64,000 nucleotides of DNA from Taxillus chinensis (taxonomy: Eukaryota; Streptophyta; Magnoliopsida; Santalales; Loranthaceae), in the NCBI GenBank assembly GCA_023512835.1, contig CM042084.1, positions 53,113,031-53,177,030 of the forward strand, read 5' to 3'. Every line of letters starts with the position of its first letter. Position 1 is the stretch's first letter. Both the position numbers and the translations under genes were made by a program. The notes below the pieces were generated by a model. That model saw nothing but the letters and a program-made list of their open reading frames with translations, made no database searches and had not been told where the DNA came from. Of the stretch, positions 23,016 to 35,205 are shown piece by piece.

Positions 23016-24875
23016 CCTTTTTACCTAAATGGGAAGTTGTTTAATCCTTTTCCTAGACATGGAAGGAATAAAGCATGCCGGCAATGAGCAGACTTGGTGA
23101 AAACCAAAAAGGGCAGCAAGGGTAAAATACAAAGCTCCAACAAAAGACAAAGAAGCAAACAAAGGCGGACTTGGTGGAAACCCAAAAGGGCACCAAGGGT
23201 AAAATACAGAGTCAACAAAAAATCCTGAAGGGTGAAATCAGTCGAAATCTAGAAGGATCAGGACCACATAAAACAGGGTTCTTTGCAAATAGTGGAAACA
23301 GCATCATCTGATAGCAGTAGTTATAAACGGTGGAAGACTTGGTCAAACCTAAGGCACACTCGAATAAAATTTGTACATTATGCTTTTAAAGACTTGTAAT
23401 TCTGTTTATCAGGCTATAACAAGGGGCACTTTCAATGATATAAATATGTTTTGTGGAATTAAATCGACAAAAATCCTGTTTCATATCCCTAATCATGTTT
23501 CATCATCTTCAGTGCACATTTAATTAGAATATTTTAAATCCCCAGTAAGCTCCTTTGGTGTTGCCCTATGAGTAGAGTCAAGCTCAAAAACCTCAAACAA
23601 GTCAAGCCCCTCAATTTAGAGTACCAATATCTCCACAAAATACCAATATCCCCAGCAGAGTCATCAATTCAAGCTCCTCAACGCAGCGAAACTAAGTCAA
23701 ACAAGCCCTCCATCCATAAAAAAGGGAGTTCCCCAGCAAAGATAGAAAGGTCTCCCTAGCCAAAGAGAAAAAGTGTTCCCCAATAAGTTGGACGTCTGCC
23801 AAACTCTCCAGCATTATGGAGATAAACCCCCGGCCCATATTGGATCATTAACAATACATTTCACTATGCATCCCTACATACATCACATTGTATTCCATCC
23901 ATCATTCTACATTTTCTGCAATTTCCGAAACAACAAGTTGTGATCTCCCATCAGCATACAGTTAGCAGATTAACCTAAAATTCATTTTGCACCCTAGACA
24001 TGCACCACATTGCATTCCATCCATTATTTGCATACATTCAGTATTTTCTGCAAATTTCAGGAATGTTATCGCCTCTAAAGATCCCAAGAGCTCATTCTCA
24101 GCATGCTTCTCATCAAGCTCTAAAAGCTTCCTTTGGTCAACTCGATAAGTTTTCCTTGGCCATTTCCTCAAGCTCTGAAAGTACCCTTTCAATAAACAAA
24201 CTGCAATCTTTCTGTTTCGGGTAACCTCGTAGAGCGATCTCCTTGAGTGAACTCATAGAGGGAGTCCAGATTGGGTCCTTAGCAGTTTTCTTCAACAATC
24301 ATTTACCGTTGTCCAGGCCTTAAATGCCTTTCTAATTTCAGTCAGGCCTTGGATGCCTTTTCAATTCTTGTCAGGACTTGGATACCTTTTCATTTGTCAG
24401 GCCTTAGATGCCTTTTCAATTCCTATTAGGCCTTGGATGCCTTTTCAATTTTTATCAGGCCTTAGATGCCTTTTCAATTTCTGTTAGGCCTTGGATGCCT
24501 TTTTAAAAGTATATAGTGGATTGGACTCGGTGTAGGTACACCCTCGCCACCGTGGAATAGATCACATTGATCGAACCACGTAAATCTTGTGTTTTTGTCT
24601 TTTATCTCCCATACATACTTGCTGTTCACTTGATCTTATACAAGATACTAAAATACCACTCAAACAATAACCATATCTGCAAGAATAGCTCTCATAAATA
24701 AACTACTCCTCAAAACTAAAGAGAATTAGTTTTAAGTATACGGATTCACTTCCCTCTTTGTATACATGTTGGACCTCATTTTGTCCAGGTTGGATATACA
24801 TATTCCTTTTCAGCCTTATATTTCTTCCCTATCTGTCACTCACTTTATGTAGATAAATAAATAAAGAGGTGTGGC
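23016..24875 (+). other. Long 3' non-coding region of the Tat/Ogre element
   Basis: No gene is supported. The region holds two copies of a block with GG(C/G)ACTTGGTGGAAACCCAAAAGGGC-like sequence (about 23085-23140 and 23162-23219) and a tandem array at 24314-24506. A purine-rich AAATAAAGAGGTGTGGC before 24876 may be the polypurine tract. Long 3' UTRs are usual in Ogre elements. Confidence 0.6.
24314..24506 (+). repeat. Tandem repeat, unit about 28 bp, seven copies
   Basis: The unit reads CAGGCCTTGGATGCC followed by TTTTCAATTnnngt, with single-base variants and short length changes. It lies in the 3' non-coding region of the Gypsy element. Confidence 0.85.
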
Positions 24876-25892
24876 TGTTGAGACAAAGGGTGTGAAAGAG
24901 ACCATCGCAGGTGATAAAAAATCAAATTTGAAGAGCAACGCCTTCGACCACGCTCAATTCTGAGGTCAAACAACGAAGTTATGGTCAAAACAGCATTCAG
25001 ACCACTAATAGCGGTCAAACAATAATTGACTTTCAAAACGACACTCCGGATCACATCACGAACCTCACTATCATGATCCTCTCGTCATTTTGAGAATTTT
25101 GATATATATATTACCTACATTTAAAAAGAAAAACAGAAAAAGAATTTAAAAAAAATTGGGTACTGTTCCTAAACAGCATCCACCAACAGTTTCACAGTTA
25201 AAAAAAGGGCATTGTTCACCCACTGACAGCTTTTAAAATTTTATTTATTTTTTTGTTTTGTTTTAAAACTTATTTTTTATTTTACTTTATTTATTATTAT
25301 AAAAAATCAATTAATAAAAAGATGCAGACAAATTCTTTAAAAAAAAAACAAATCACATGTGTGAACAGTACCCAAGTGTACTGTTCATGGCCAAAAAACA
25401 AAAAAAATAAAAGAGTCTTTTCAAAAAATAAAAGAAACAAAAAATGGGCTGACATGTTTGTTTTTTTGTTTTTATGTATTTTATTTTTTTGTTATTTATG
25501 TTAAAAAAATAAAATTAATAATAATTAATTAAATGCAGGTACTGTTCATGAACAGTCCCGTTGATAGTTTTTTTTTTTACAAAACTATAAATACCCTCTT
25601 TCTCTCATTTCCCAAGAAAAAACATTTTTTTCCCAAAAAAAACCCATTCTTCCCTTCCTTTCTCTTTGCTTTCCTTCCCAAAAATCAAATCAAAAACCCT
25701 ATTTGCCATCCCAAAAATCCCACGAAAATTCAAAAAAAAACCCATTCTTCTCTTCCTTTCTCTTCACTCTCCTTTCCCAAAACACAAATAAAAAATCTCA
25801 TTTTTTTATCCCAAAAAATCTCACGAAAGTTCTCAAAAAAAATCCTTCTCTCTCTCATTTTTCAATCTTTAAACCAAAAAACCAAAAAATCA
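24876..25892 (+). repeat. 3' LTR of the Tat/Ogre element, truncated
   Basis: It begins TGTTGAGACAAAGGG right after a purine-rich stretch. It contains ACTGTTC..GAACAGT motifs several times (25144, 25380, 25542), a TATA box CTATAAATA at 25585-25593, and a long CA/CT/A-rich stretch after it. The end is not seen: minus-strand gag of another element begins near 25893. Confidence 0.6.
25585..25593 (+). promoter_or_regulatory. TATA box of the Gypsy LTR
   Basis: CTATAAATA is followed by a C/T-rich leader. It is the likely start region for element RNA. Confidence 0.6.
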
Positions 25893-28343
25893 AGTCTTGA
25901 AGCTTTCGGTGCTTCCTTTTTTGAAGGACTATAATGTCAACCTATCTAGTGCTAGCTCAATGACATGCTAGTATTGGGCTAGGAAAGCTGTGGCTAGGTC
26001 GCCCCAGGTTTGGATACGACTGCACTCCAGATGAATGTACCACCGCAGTGGTCATCCAGTCAAGCTCTCTTGGAAGCAGTGCATTAGGAGCTTGTCATTA
26101 TTAGCATGGGCCACCATCTTGTGGAAGTACATGATTACATGTGTTCTAGGACACTACATACCATTGAACTTCTCAAAATCGGGTACCTTGAACTTGTGAG
26201 GTAGTATTATCCCCGGTACCAAACATAAGTCATGGGGGCTAGTTGCCCCATACACTTTTGCTCCTTTGACAACTTTCAATCGGGCCTCAATGTGCTTCCA
26301 GATTGATGGATGATCACTTTCTCTAGGGGTGAATGACTCCACAACTTCGGTGATATTCTTTGGAGCCGGTGGCCCAACAGCAGGTGGTTTAGGCAGACCG
26401 TTCGCCCCTTCCGTAGGGATGGCTCCTTTTTTGGCCTTCAGCTGGCTAACATCTCCGTTATGGTCTTCAACTGAGTTTGCATTTGCAGCATGCTTTCCCC
26501 CTACTCTTGTTAAGTTTGTTCAAGGCAGGTAAGTCTATCTTTAGTATGCTTGGTCATCAAAGGGGGTGGTTGATCACAGTGAGACCTCAAGTTGTGTAAA
26601 TGGCCAATCCTGCTGGAGGCCTTCTAGGAAACTTGGATGAAGAAGGATTTTTGTTTTTTGTTTTTTTGGGTTTTGTTTTTGTGTTTTTGTGTTTTTGTGT
26701 TTTTGTTTTTTGTGGATGCATGTTATGCAAGAAATGAAATGTTATTGACGGAAAATCAGATAAAACATTTTATTGATAAAACAAAATACGTTAATGGAAA
26801 GAAAAATTGAAATGGACAATGCTAATATGATTTCGGGCATGTTTCGATCATTCCCAACTGTCCCATGCTTTCCTCAGGATCACCTTTCTAGTTGTTGAAT
26901 TTTCTCAGCCATCCTTCGAATGGTCTCATGTTGCTCTTGAACTTTCAGTCATAGGGTTTCAAGTTTCACCTTCTTTTGGAGAAGTTCCTGTCTTAGATCT
27001 TGATAGGCCTCTACATACCATTGTCGCTATGAAGGGTATGATGGGTGAATTACAGGATGATGGAGACTGGCTCTAACCTTTCGAGGTGTTATCCAAGCTA
27101 AATATGTCTTGAAAGTTTTACTTCGGGCCTCTGCCTCGGGGGATCTGATGGCCTCTCAGTTGTTTTCCTTCTTGGAGAGGGGCATAAGCAGTACCTCCCC
27201 AGGGACCAAGCAATGGGACCCAATTGTATTGTACACAGCTATATATCATGTTGACCTTAGGCATCCAGGGCATAGTCCACACGATTTCATCTTCGGTAAT
27301 GGTTTGTAGCTTATGGGTCCACTTGTCTTCAGTCTCGGGTAGCTCCCACCTTGTCAAAATACTTTCAGGTGGTGTGCTATGTGGCAACGCCACTACTTAT
27401 TCAAGTTGTGAATCCGTGCATGGAAAATGACTTTTTAGCCATGCATAGAGGAGCGGAAGACATACTTTGAATCTGCCTTGTCTTGAAGTTTGTATGTATG
27501 ATAATGATCTGATTGTTTCAGCAAGGATTGCAAGGACTGGATCAGCCCCAACTATAGCTTGCACTACTAGTTCCGCCACTGCTCCGTCAATGTGACCCAT
27601 GACCCGGGGGAAAATGATCAACCCATAAATAGCCAATGTGAACAAGGAGTAAAGTTTCATGCCATCTGCTTGATACATTCTATTTCTTAATGCTGGCTAA
27701 GGGATGACTTCGAGCCTACCCCTGCACCGAACAATTTGCGAGGCTTCATCTTCTATAATTCTCGTAAACTACGATAGGGATTCTAGACATGAGATGTTTA
27801 TATTTGGAAGGAAAACCTCTAAGCCTCCATTGATTGGCCTCCCCAACAGTGCCTGATACTCTTCCACAGTAGGGGTCAAATCTTGGTCATTAAAGGTGAA
27901 ACACCTTCGCCTCACGTCCTAGAAGGGCACCACTGCTTTTAACATAGCCTCGTCGATGGATACTCATGTTAAATGCAACAAGTCCTCGTACTTCTTAATG
28001 TAGGCGACTTGGGTATGGAAAGGCCATTGTGCCCATATAACATCCAGTTCCTCTCGGTTAGCCATTTAAAGTCGCATTTGGGCCTTAACAGCTGGTAGGA
28101 TCTACCCCAAATCTTCTCTTGAAAAGTCTCCAAACTAATGTTGGATTTGTGTTGTTGTATAGGCGACTTCCTCCACACCTTTTTTATTCTCAAGGTGGGC
28201 TAGGAAATGATCAAAACTTGCCATGTTTCCAAGGTGAATGTATGGAATGCTATGCAATGGACACTTGTTATTTACAATTAACTAGTTCAACTTCCTATAG
28301 TCAATGCAAGGTCGAAGCATGTCATCCTCTTTCTTCATAAAGA
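25893..28343 (-). mobile_element. Second Tat/Ogre-like fragment, minus strand
   Basis: Three pieces are recognisable. Gag at 25893-26557 starts with an ATG like the plus copy (MTKHTKDRL..LEQ) and shares the block SPHDLCLVPG..PHKFKVPDFEKFNG. ORF1 at about 26890-28200 contains CFTFNDQDLTPTVEEY and LFTLAIYGLIIFPR. An RT fragment is at 28255-28343 (DMLRPCIDYRKLN). All carry stops. RT upstream of ORF1 is the wrong order for one element, so the RT piece probably comes from another insertion. A T-rich stretch with GTTTTTGT repeats lies at 26645-26720. Confidence 0.75.
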
Positions 28344-28985
28344 TGTAATGGCCCGTATTTAGGGTATGAGGAGTTAGCCTTATAATGAGGTGAGTATTTT
28401 GAGGAACCAATATCAGTACGGTGTCATGTGTGTCAAATGGAGAATTTAAACTGTAAGTGGGCTTGATTTGAAGTTGGGGAGAAAAGTTATTTTTATGGGC
28501 TTATGATATTTTGTGTGGTTTCTCAATTTGAGCTAGTATTTGAAAAGGAGGATATTTACATGTCATTGTTTTTGTCAAATAGAGTGTTTTGACAATAGTT
28601 TGACCTAATTCTGAGTTTGGGGCTTGGAAAGTTATTTTTGTGATATTGTGTATTTATAATAAATAAATAATGGAAAGTATTTAAAGGATGATAGCTATAG
28701 AAAAACTCTAAAAATCTAACCTAGTCATCATCTGTCTTACCTACGTTTTTCAGAAGAGAGAGAATCTTGGAGCTTGGAGTAAAAAATTTTGCAATCCGAA
28801 TTGAAATTAACCGCGTAAGAGGTAGGGAATTTGTAGCCCTTTCCTAGTCCAATCCGTTTGTGGTAGTTTGAGAGATTAAAACATGTTTTAGGATAAGAAT
28901 TGTGGATTTTTGTATATGAATATGTAAATTTATATAAGTATGATCTCATATATGAATGTTAACCTTCGATGGCGTATTCTGTATA
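28344..28985 (+). mobile_element. 5' fragment of a TGTAATGRCCC-type LTR
   Basis: It starts TGTAATGGCCCGTATTT. It runs for about 640 bp to a segment (TGTAAATTTATATAAGTATGATCTC) shared with the solo LTR at about 15312. It is inserted at, or rearranged next to, the minus-strand RT fragment. Its 3' half is missing or displaced by the following minus-strand LTR. Confidence 0.6.
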
Positions 28986-29589
28986 TACTGTTGTATTGGT
29001 GGATTTTAAACGTATTTAACACAAATTTAGAGGTATGTTTTGGTGGATTTTAAGGAGTGATGGTCAGTTTTTGAGGGGTGGAGGTGATGGGGGTGTATTA
29101 AAGGGTGAAAAACAAATTACAAAAACAAAATCACATTATTAATAATTTCAAACCACAATTAAATGTTTATAGACCAAACATGCCTTTATTACAGTCAAAC
29201 CCTTTTACAATCTTTCCCCACTGGGTTACATCATTTTCCACTAGGATTGCAAAGTCCCACAAAACGTCATAACGCAAAATAACATTTAAACAAAGCAACA
29301 TGGTAGAACTGTCTTTCACCTTGGTATTCCCACCTAACGCATGTAGGTCCCTGAAAAGAAAAGAAACACAGTAGGAGGGGTGAGCAACCACAGCTCAATG
29401 GGGATCATGTCTCCCCAACCCATCTCATGCTCTTAGCACCTACATGTCAACATGTACTGGTGCAGTGTCATGATACACGTATGTACAGGTTTTATTCAAC
29501 TTAAATAAATATGACAGCATACAAACCACAAGGGCAAACACAACTATTTCCACAGCCACACAGGCCCACGTCCACAACCACACAGGCTC

Positions 29590-29940
29590 ACAATCACAGT
29601 CACACAGGCTCCACGGCCACACAGGCCCACAATCAGCCATACAGGCTCACAATCAGCCACACAGGCTCATAACCAGCCACACAGGCACAATCAGCCACAC
29701 AGGTTCACAACCAGCTACACAGGCTCCACAATCAGTCACACAGGCTCACAACCAGCCACACAGGCATACAATCAAACACATAACATGTATCTCAACCACA
29801 CAGGCATAAAATCAAACATATAGCATGCATCTCAACCACACAGGCATAAAATCAAACACATAGCATGCATCTCAGCCACACAGGCATAAAATCAAACACA
29901 TAACATGCATCTCAGCCACACAGGCATATAATCAAATATA
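29590..29940 (-). repeat. Short tandem repeats in the minus-strand LTR
   Basis: About ten copies of a unit with CAGCCACACAGGC and four copies of a 40-bp unit with ATAAAATCAAACACATAGCATGCATCTC. They are the reverse-strand counterpart of 15390-15660. The array is followed by a C run (29942-29954). Confidence 0.8.
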
Positions 29941-30307
29941 TCCCCCCCCCCCCGGAAACCTCAAGGTTTCCCCATGTGAACCTACAATGGAACGAAGCCT
30001 AACGAACAACACAGACATTCCCAACAGCCTCTAAGACCCACTGCTACGCAACGAACCCCAAGAGTTCACACCAAACAAAATATGCCATTGAAGGCCAACA
30101 TCCATATAGGAGATCACACCTATATGGATTTACATATATATATATATATTATAACAACGATAATACTCTACAAAATCATTCACCACAGGGCCTAACCCCG
30201 GAATGGGTACTAGAAGAGACCGAACCCCTACCTCTGGAAGATCCTCCTTGCTCCCACGCTAAATGCCGTCCACCCATGCTAGTCACCCTTGCAGCAATGA
30301 CCATGAG

Positions 30308-30309
<2 letters not shown>

Positions 30310-30364
<55 letters not shown>
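30310..30364 (-). repeat. (CT)n microsatellite
   Basis: About 27 CT units, equal to (GA)n on the strand of the LTR, just downstream of its TATA box. Confidence 0.95.
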
Positions 30365-30366
<2 letters not shown>

Positions 30367-30444
30367 GACGGCTGTAGCGGTTGACAACAAAAACCCTAAA
30401 CCTAAAACAAAGAGGGCTCCTCCTCCTTATATAGACACCTCAAC

Positions 30445-30503
30445 ATCAAAATGACGTAGTTTTGATTAAGTGAACTTCATCATCAAAATGACGTAGTTTT
30501 GAT
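30445..30503 (-). promoter_or_regulatory. Paired ACGT-core palindromes, conserved copy
   Basis: ATCAAAATGACGTAGTTTTGAT minus two outer bases and its repeat (30445-30466, 30482-30503) hold TGACGTA, a bZIP-type core. Position relative to the TATA box is as in the solo LTR at 14953-15011. Confidence 0.5.
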
Positions 30504-30943
30504 AAAACATGCTACACCCTTCCCGCATCCACACAGGACAAAACATATACAATTCAAACATGCCCCTTTGAGAAAAGATTATTAGAATAACAAAACCAAA
30601 GTGATGGTGCAAAAACATGGTTGCACGCCACATTGCACGTGATATGGGAATATCACGTGCAGCTCCAAATGATGTGAAATTCTGCCCTAAGCTTCCTTGA
30701 ATCATGTAGAAGGCAGGCATGCAATAATCTCCTTGCATGTGATAATGCACGTGACAATGTCATTGTCACGTGCAACCTCTAAAAGCTCCCTCTTAGGCTC
30801 AAATCATGCCTCTTGCTTGCTTATCATAATACGAGGTGTTCTAGCCACTGTGTGTGGGAAGAAAACTCCCTAAAACCCAACAATTGCCACCCCAAAAGGA
30901 AAAACTATGACTAACTCCACAACCCAAAATACGGGTCATTACA

Positions 30944-31410
30944 TTATTAAGGGAAAGAAACTGTCTTCTCAATTTTCAACGAATTTCGTGGATTTGTGAT
31001 TCAAGCTTCTGGGTTCGAGGTAGGTGTTTTGTCTCTTCTTCCTCTCTTTTTGTGTTTCTTCTTTATTTTCATTCCTTCTCAGTCATGTATGTCAGGGTTA
31101 GAAGTTGGAAATTTTATAAGATGGAATGTAAATCATTAATAGAAAATCTAGAAATTTTATAGTACGTTATTAATAGAATTTAGAATTTGATAATTTGGGA
31201 TTTTCTAGTTTAGGATTATAAAAGCCATTCCTTTCAATGGACAAAACATATATTAATTCAATGGACTAAAACTTGATTTGAAGAGAAGATTTCAAACTAA
31301 CCCAAGGCATCCTTGTGGAGGTCATAAGCTAAATGAAAAATGTACTCCCCTATTGCGTTGTTAAATAGTAGTTAATATATCATGCCTCAAATTCTCAAAC
31401 ACTGAGGAAC
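30944..31410. other. Unassigned spacer between LTRs
   Basis: No ORF or recognisable element. It may be the displaced rest of the LTR that starts at 28344. Confidence 0.4.
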
Positions 31411-31721
31411 TGGTTAATAATCCCACACACTTTGTATGAGGGCCCATGTTCTTGGTCCTTTGGAGTGGAACTCATTATAGAGTAAGAGTTGGGGTAAATT
31501 GAGATGAGCATGAGGTTAAACTCGAAAAATGAGGAAGTTTGATTGTACTTGGGTTCATTTTGGAGTTCAAGGCCTTAAGGAGCAATACTAATATGTTAGA
31601 GTGGTTTTATGTATTTTGGTAATTTAAAATATATAAATAATAAAGAGCAAATAATATATATTTTAAGAAAAAAAGGAAAAAGGAAAAGACGGAAAAGAGA
31701 TCGTGTGTGTTCTTTGCTAGC

Positions 31722-31791
<70 letters not shown>

Positions 31792-33274
31792 ATGGTGAAA
31801 AAGGAGGAGACCCAACCTTAGAAGCAATAATGCGAAGAACAGGACCTTTCAATCCAATCCAGGTGAGGAGAGGTAGGTGATTCTATCTCCCTATATTCAT
31901 CCTTGTTCATGATATATAGTTGTGAAGGTGTAGGTGTTAGAACCCTAATCTTGTCCATATAACATGTATGGTGTGAATGATTATGCAATTACTCATGCAA
32001 ACTTGTTTAAGTGCAATAAACATGTTAAGGAATGTTGCTTGTGTCTTAGGAACCCTATTTAGGGTGTTAAGAATGGAGTCTTGAGTGGAACTAAGTAAAA
32101 AGTCCGCTAGAAGGGAGGAAAAACGTCAATTGGGATGACGAAGTGTGGTCAACATGGCATTGTCAACGTGGTTGACCTAGTATGATGTTGGCTGAGGTCA
32201 ACCAGAGGGAGATTTTAAAGACATTTCTTCATGGTTTGGTTAACCTAGAGTTATTTTTGACGTGAGGTTGATGGGGTCGATGTGGGATGGTTGACGTGGT
32301 CGATGTGGGTGCTTGGTCGACTGATACGGGAGTGAGATCGACATCCATTGGTCGATATAGAGTGCTTAGTCAACACGAGCGAGGTTGATTTAGTCGACCT
32401 ATTGAGGTTTTTAGTTGATGTGGGGAGTTTTCAAAACATAGTTTGATACGTCTAAGGTGTTTTAATTGTGTTTGAATGTGTAAAATTTTCCTTAATTGTG
32501 ATATTGCCACTGAGAGATTTATACAATGTATGATTTCATCTTTTGCTTGAGCATTGAGGTCTAATTGAGAGAATAGTCCTAGAGTGGACATGAGCATTGA
32601 GTGAACAGTCCTAAAGTGGAGTTGAGTATTAAAGTCCCAATGAGGGGACTGCCCGAGAGTAGGCATGAGAATGCCCTAAAGTGGTCAAAACCTTGTGTGT
32701 TGCGTTAAATATATGAGCTATGATTGAAATATTGTTAGTTATGTGAATATTGAGAATTATTGTATTATTACACTGCCAAGACACATATACCCACTGAGTA
32801 TATAGAGGTAAAGATATTGGGTTGGTCCAGGGATACTTTTCCTACAGAGCTATGGTTTACTCACCCACCTTTGATGTCTCTTTTATAGGTTCTGACAAGT
32901 ATTAGGAGATTACCCCATTGTGGAGGCAAAAATATCATTTCCCTATTCTATTTAGTTTCATTTATTTTGTTTGTTTGTGGCCATAGATGTTATTATCCTT
33001 GAAACTGATATTCATGTATTCATTTGACGATATCATTGAGATACCATGTTTTGGGGTGGTGACCCTATTTATCATGTGTTGTATTTTCATATATATGGAG
33101 TGTTTATTTGTATGGTTTGTGCATGGCAAGGAGTTGAATTGTAACAGGTTTTGGGTAGCACCCTAGAGGGAGCCTTCTTTTAGGAGGTCATCCACCAACC
33201 CCTTGTCCTTCTAGGTGCAAAGCATGAGGAATCACAAACCAGTCCCTCAGTGTTTGGGAAGTCGGGGCGTGACA
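31411..33274 (+). mobile_element. Plus-strand LTR, arm one of an inverted pair
   Basis: The 5' end is weak (TAATAATCCCACAC for TAATGACCC). The 3' end is clear: AAGTCGGGGCGTGACA. It has a (GA)n run at 31725-31789, many GGTCGA/GGTTGA motifs at 32100-32400, and the block GAGCTATGGTTTACTCACCC near 32850 shared across this LTR superfamily. No matching target duplication was found. Confidence 0.75.
31725..31789 (+). repeat. (GA)n microsatellite
   Basis: About 32 GA units. Open frames that read through it (Leu-Ser or Arg-Glu repeats) are artefacts of the repeat. Confidence 0.95.
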
Positions 33275-35205
33275 CCTTGAACCCAAAAAGATAAGGGGTT
33301 GGTGGATGGCCACCTTACATAGGGCTCCCTCTAGGGTACTACCCCAAAACCTAAAACAACCCACAACATACCATGCTTAAGCCAAACACATAAATATTCC
33401 ACACATCAAAAGTTAAAATAAAAGGGTAAATAGGGTCACCAACCCAAGTACATAGTGTCTCAATAAAATTCTCAAAATGAATACATAAATCTGTGTCACA
33501 AGGTAAACATCCCAAGCCTTAAACGACCAAAATAAATAAAACTAAGCCAAATAGAAAACAGTACTTATACCTTCTTTGTGGGGGAAAATCTTCCTAACAC
33601 TTACTAGGACCTGTAAGAGAGACATCAAAGGTGGGTGAGCAAGCAATAGCTTAGTAAGGATCAAGTCTCCCTAGATCAACCTAGCATCTCTATTTCTACA
33701 TGCTCAATGGATATAGGTGCCAGTGAAGTGTAATAATGTAGTAGCCTATAACCACTACTTATGCAAGCCATCAACACAAACACAATTTAATAGTAAAAGC
33801 AATATAAAAGGGTTTATCCACTCTAGGACATTCTCATGCCCACTCTCAGGCTATCCTCTCAGTGGGACTTCAATGCTCATGTCTACTCTAGGACTGTTCC
33901 TTTATTGGGACGTCAATACTTCTATCCACTCTAGGATTGTCCCTTTATTGGAACGTCAATACTTCTATCCACTCTAGGATTGTTCCCTCAATAGAACTTC
34001 AAAGCTCAAGTTAAAAACAAAGTCACATATCATATAACTCTTTTAAAGGTTGCATCACAAATTAAGAAATAACATAAATTCAAAGCACAGTTTAAGTCAC
34101 CTCAAATACTCCAGAGTTAATTCTCAAACTCTCCATAGGCTCACAGAATTCAACTGCAAAGGATAGGGCAAAAAACAAAGTAAAAGACACCTAGATTGAC
34201 TGAAATGAACCCATCTTAGTCAACCACACACTTCGCTCGAGCACACTAGTCAACTGAAATACACAACTTCCATGAAATCACCATAGTCGATCAAAATCAA
34301 CTCTATCGAGTCGACTTACCCTCCAGTAAACCATTCTGATCAACCAATCCCTCCTTGCTCACGATTTTGTACTGGCCGATCCATTGTGGTTAACCAAAAC
34401 CCATCAACTGATTGATCTAGTTGACCAAACTCCCTTCTCGTACTAACCTGCACTGATCGACTGAAGGTGGTCGATCAAAGGCTCACTCTTCACTCGGTCA
34501 AGCCTCTCAGTTGACCCAATTGATGTCTTCTTCCCCAACGGGTTTCTGCACTTGGTTTTGGCCACAACCTAATCCCTAACACCTTACACAAGGTTTATAG
34601 GCCTCAAACTTCATTGTTTAACCTGTCCCTTACCCCTAAAAAAGTCTATCGTATCCATCACAATCTTTCACATAAAAACTTAACTTATCAATAGATGTAG
34701 GGTTTCAACATATATATTGTTCTAACCAATTCCTATATCATTCCAGAACAATGATAGGTACAGGAGAAATGAAACCACCTACCTCTCTTTGTCGAGATTG
34801 GATTGACAGGCTTCGTTCTTCACAATCTTACACCTTCTCTCCAAGCTCCTCTCTTTTTTTCTCTCTCAAACAATAGTGGACAATATGCAGCAAGGGTTGC
34901 ACATTTTGTCCCTTTTTTCTTTTTCTTTTCTTTTCTTTTCTTTTTCCTTCCCACTAACATATATTTTATTTTTATTTTTTATTTTTTATTAAAATAGATT
35001 ATATTTTTCATTATTATTTAAGTATTTAAATTACAAAAGCCACTCCTCAACGCTCTAAATTTCAAAATGGGCCCAAGTACAATCAATCGTCCATATTTTT
35101 CGAGCCTAAACTCATATAGTATCAATTTATCTCAACTCACACTTTATAATGAGGTCTACTCCTAGAACTATAGACACAGCTCCTCACAAATACATGTTCA
35201 TTTTA
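33275..35205 (-). mobile_element. Minus-strand LTR, arm two of an inverted pair
   Basis: It is the reverse complement of the 31411-33274 type. CCATCCACCAACCCCTTATC, the CACCCACCTTTGATGTCTCT block near 33630 and the GTCGAC-rich stretch (34190-34520) all match in order. It lacks the last 55 or so bases of the LTR, so it abuts arm one directly. The outer end near 35205 is degenerate (AAATACATGTTCATTTTA). Confidence 0.7.

Larger units (their letters stand above)
12169..25892 (+). mobile_element. Degenerate Ty3/Gypsy element of Tat/Ogre type, interrupted by a solo LTR
   Basis: The order is ORF1, gag, protease, RT, RNase H, a second RNase H-like domain, integrase, long 3' non-coding region, LTR. 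An ORF before gag, a DNGS protease motif and the second (archaeal-type) RNase H region are marks of the Tat/Ogre lineage. The left end is lost: the Copia LTR at 12168 abuts it, so the Copia element probably inserted into this element's 5' region. A later solo LTR insertion splits gag. Several stops and changed catalytic residues in RT and integrase show it is dead. Confidence 0.85.
29110..30943 (-). mobile_element. Minus-strand LTR of the same family as 14523-16351
   Basis: Read on the minus strand it begins TGTAATGACCCGTATTTTGGG at 30943. It shows the paired palindromes, a TATATAAGG box at about 30430, the (GA)n run at 30310-30364, the short tandem repeats (29590-29940), and the GTGGTTGCTCACCCCTCC block near 29380. 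The 3' terminus (GGGCGTGACA) is not found, so it is truncated near 29110. The segment 28986-29109 holds nothing I recognise. Confidence 0.8.

Noticed and set aside
25253..25934. Lys/Phe-rich ORFs
   Set aside because: They come from A/T/C homopolymer-rich LTR sequence downstream of a TATA box; no domain is visible.
29590..29940. CRISPR-like array of repeated 40-bp units
   Set aside because: Units are head-to-tail without unique spacers, in a plant LTR. It is a tandem repeat.
31596..31852. Open frames of Leu-Ser or Arg-Glu repeats
   Set aside because: They are only translations of the (GA)n microsatellite inside an LTR, open in several frames on both strands.
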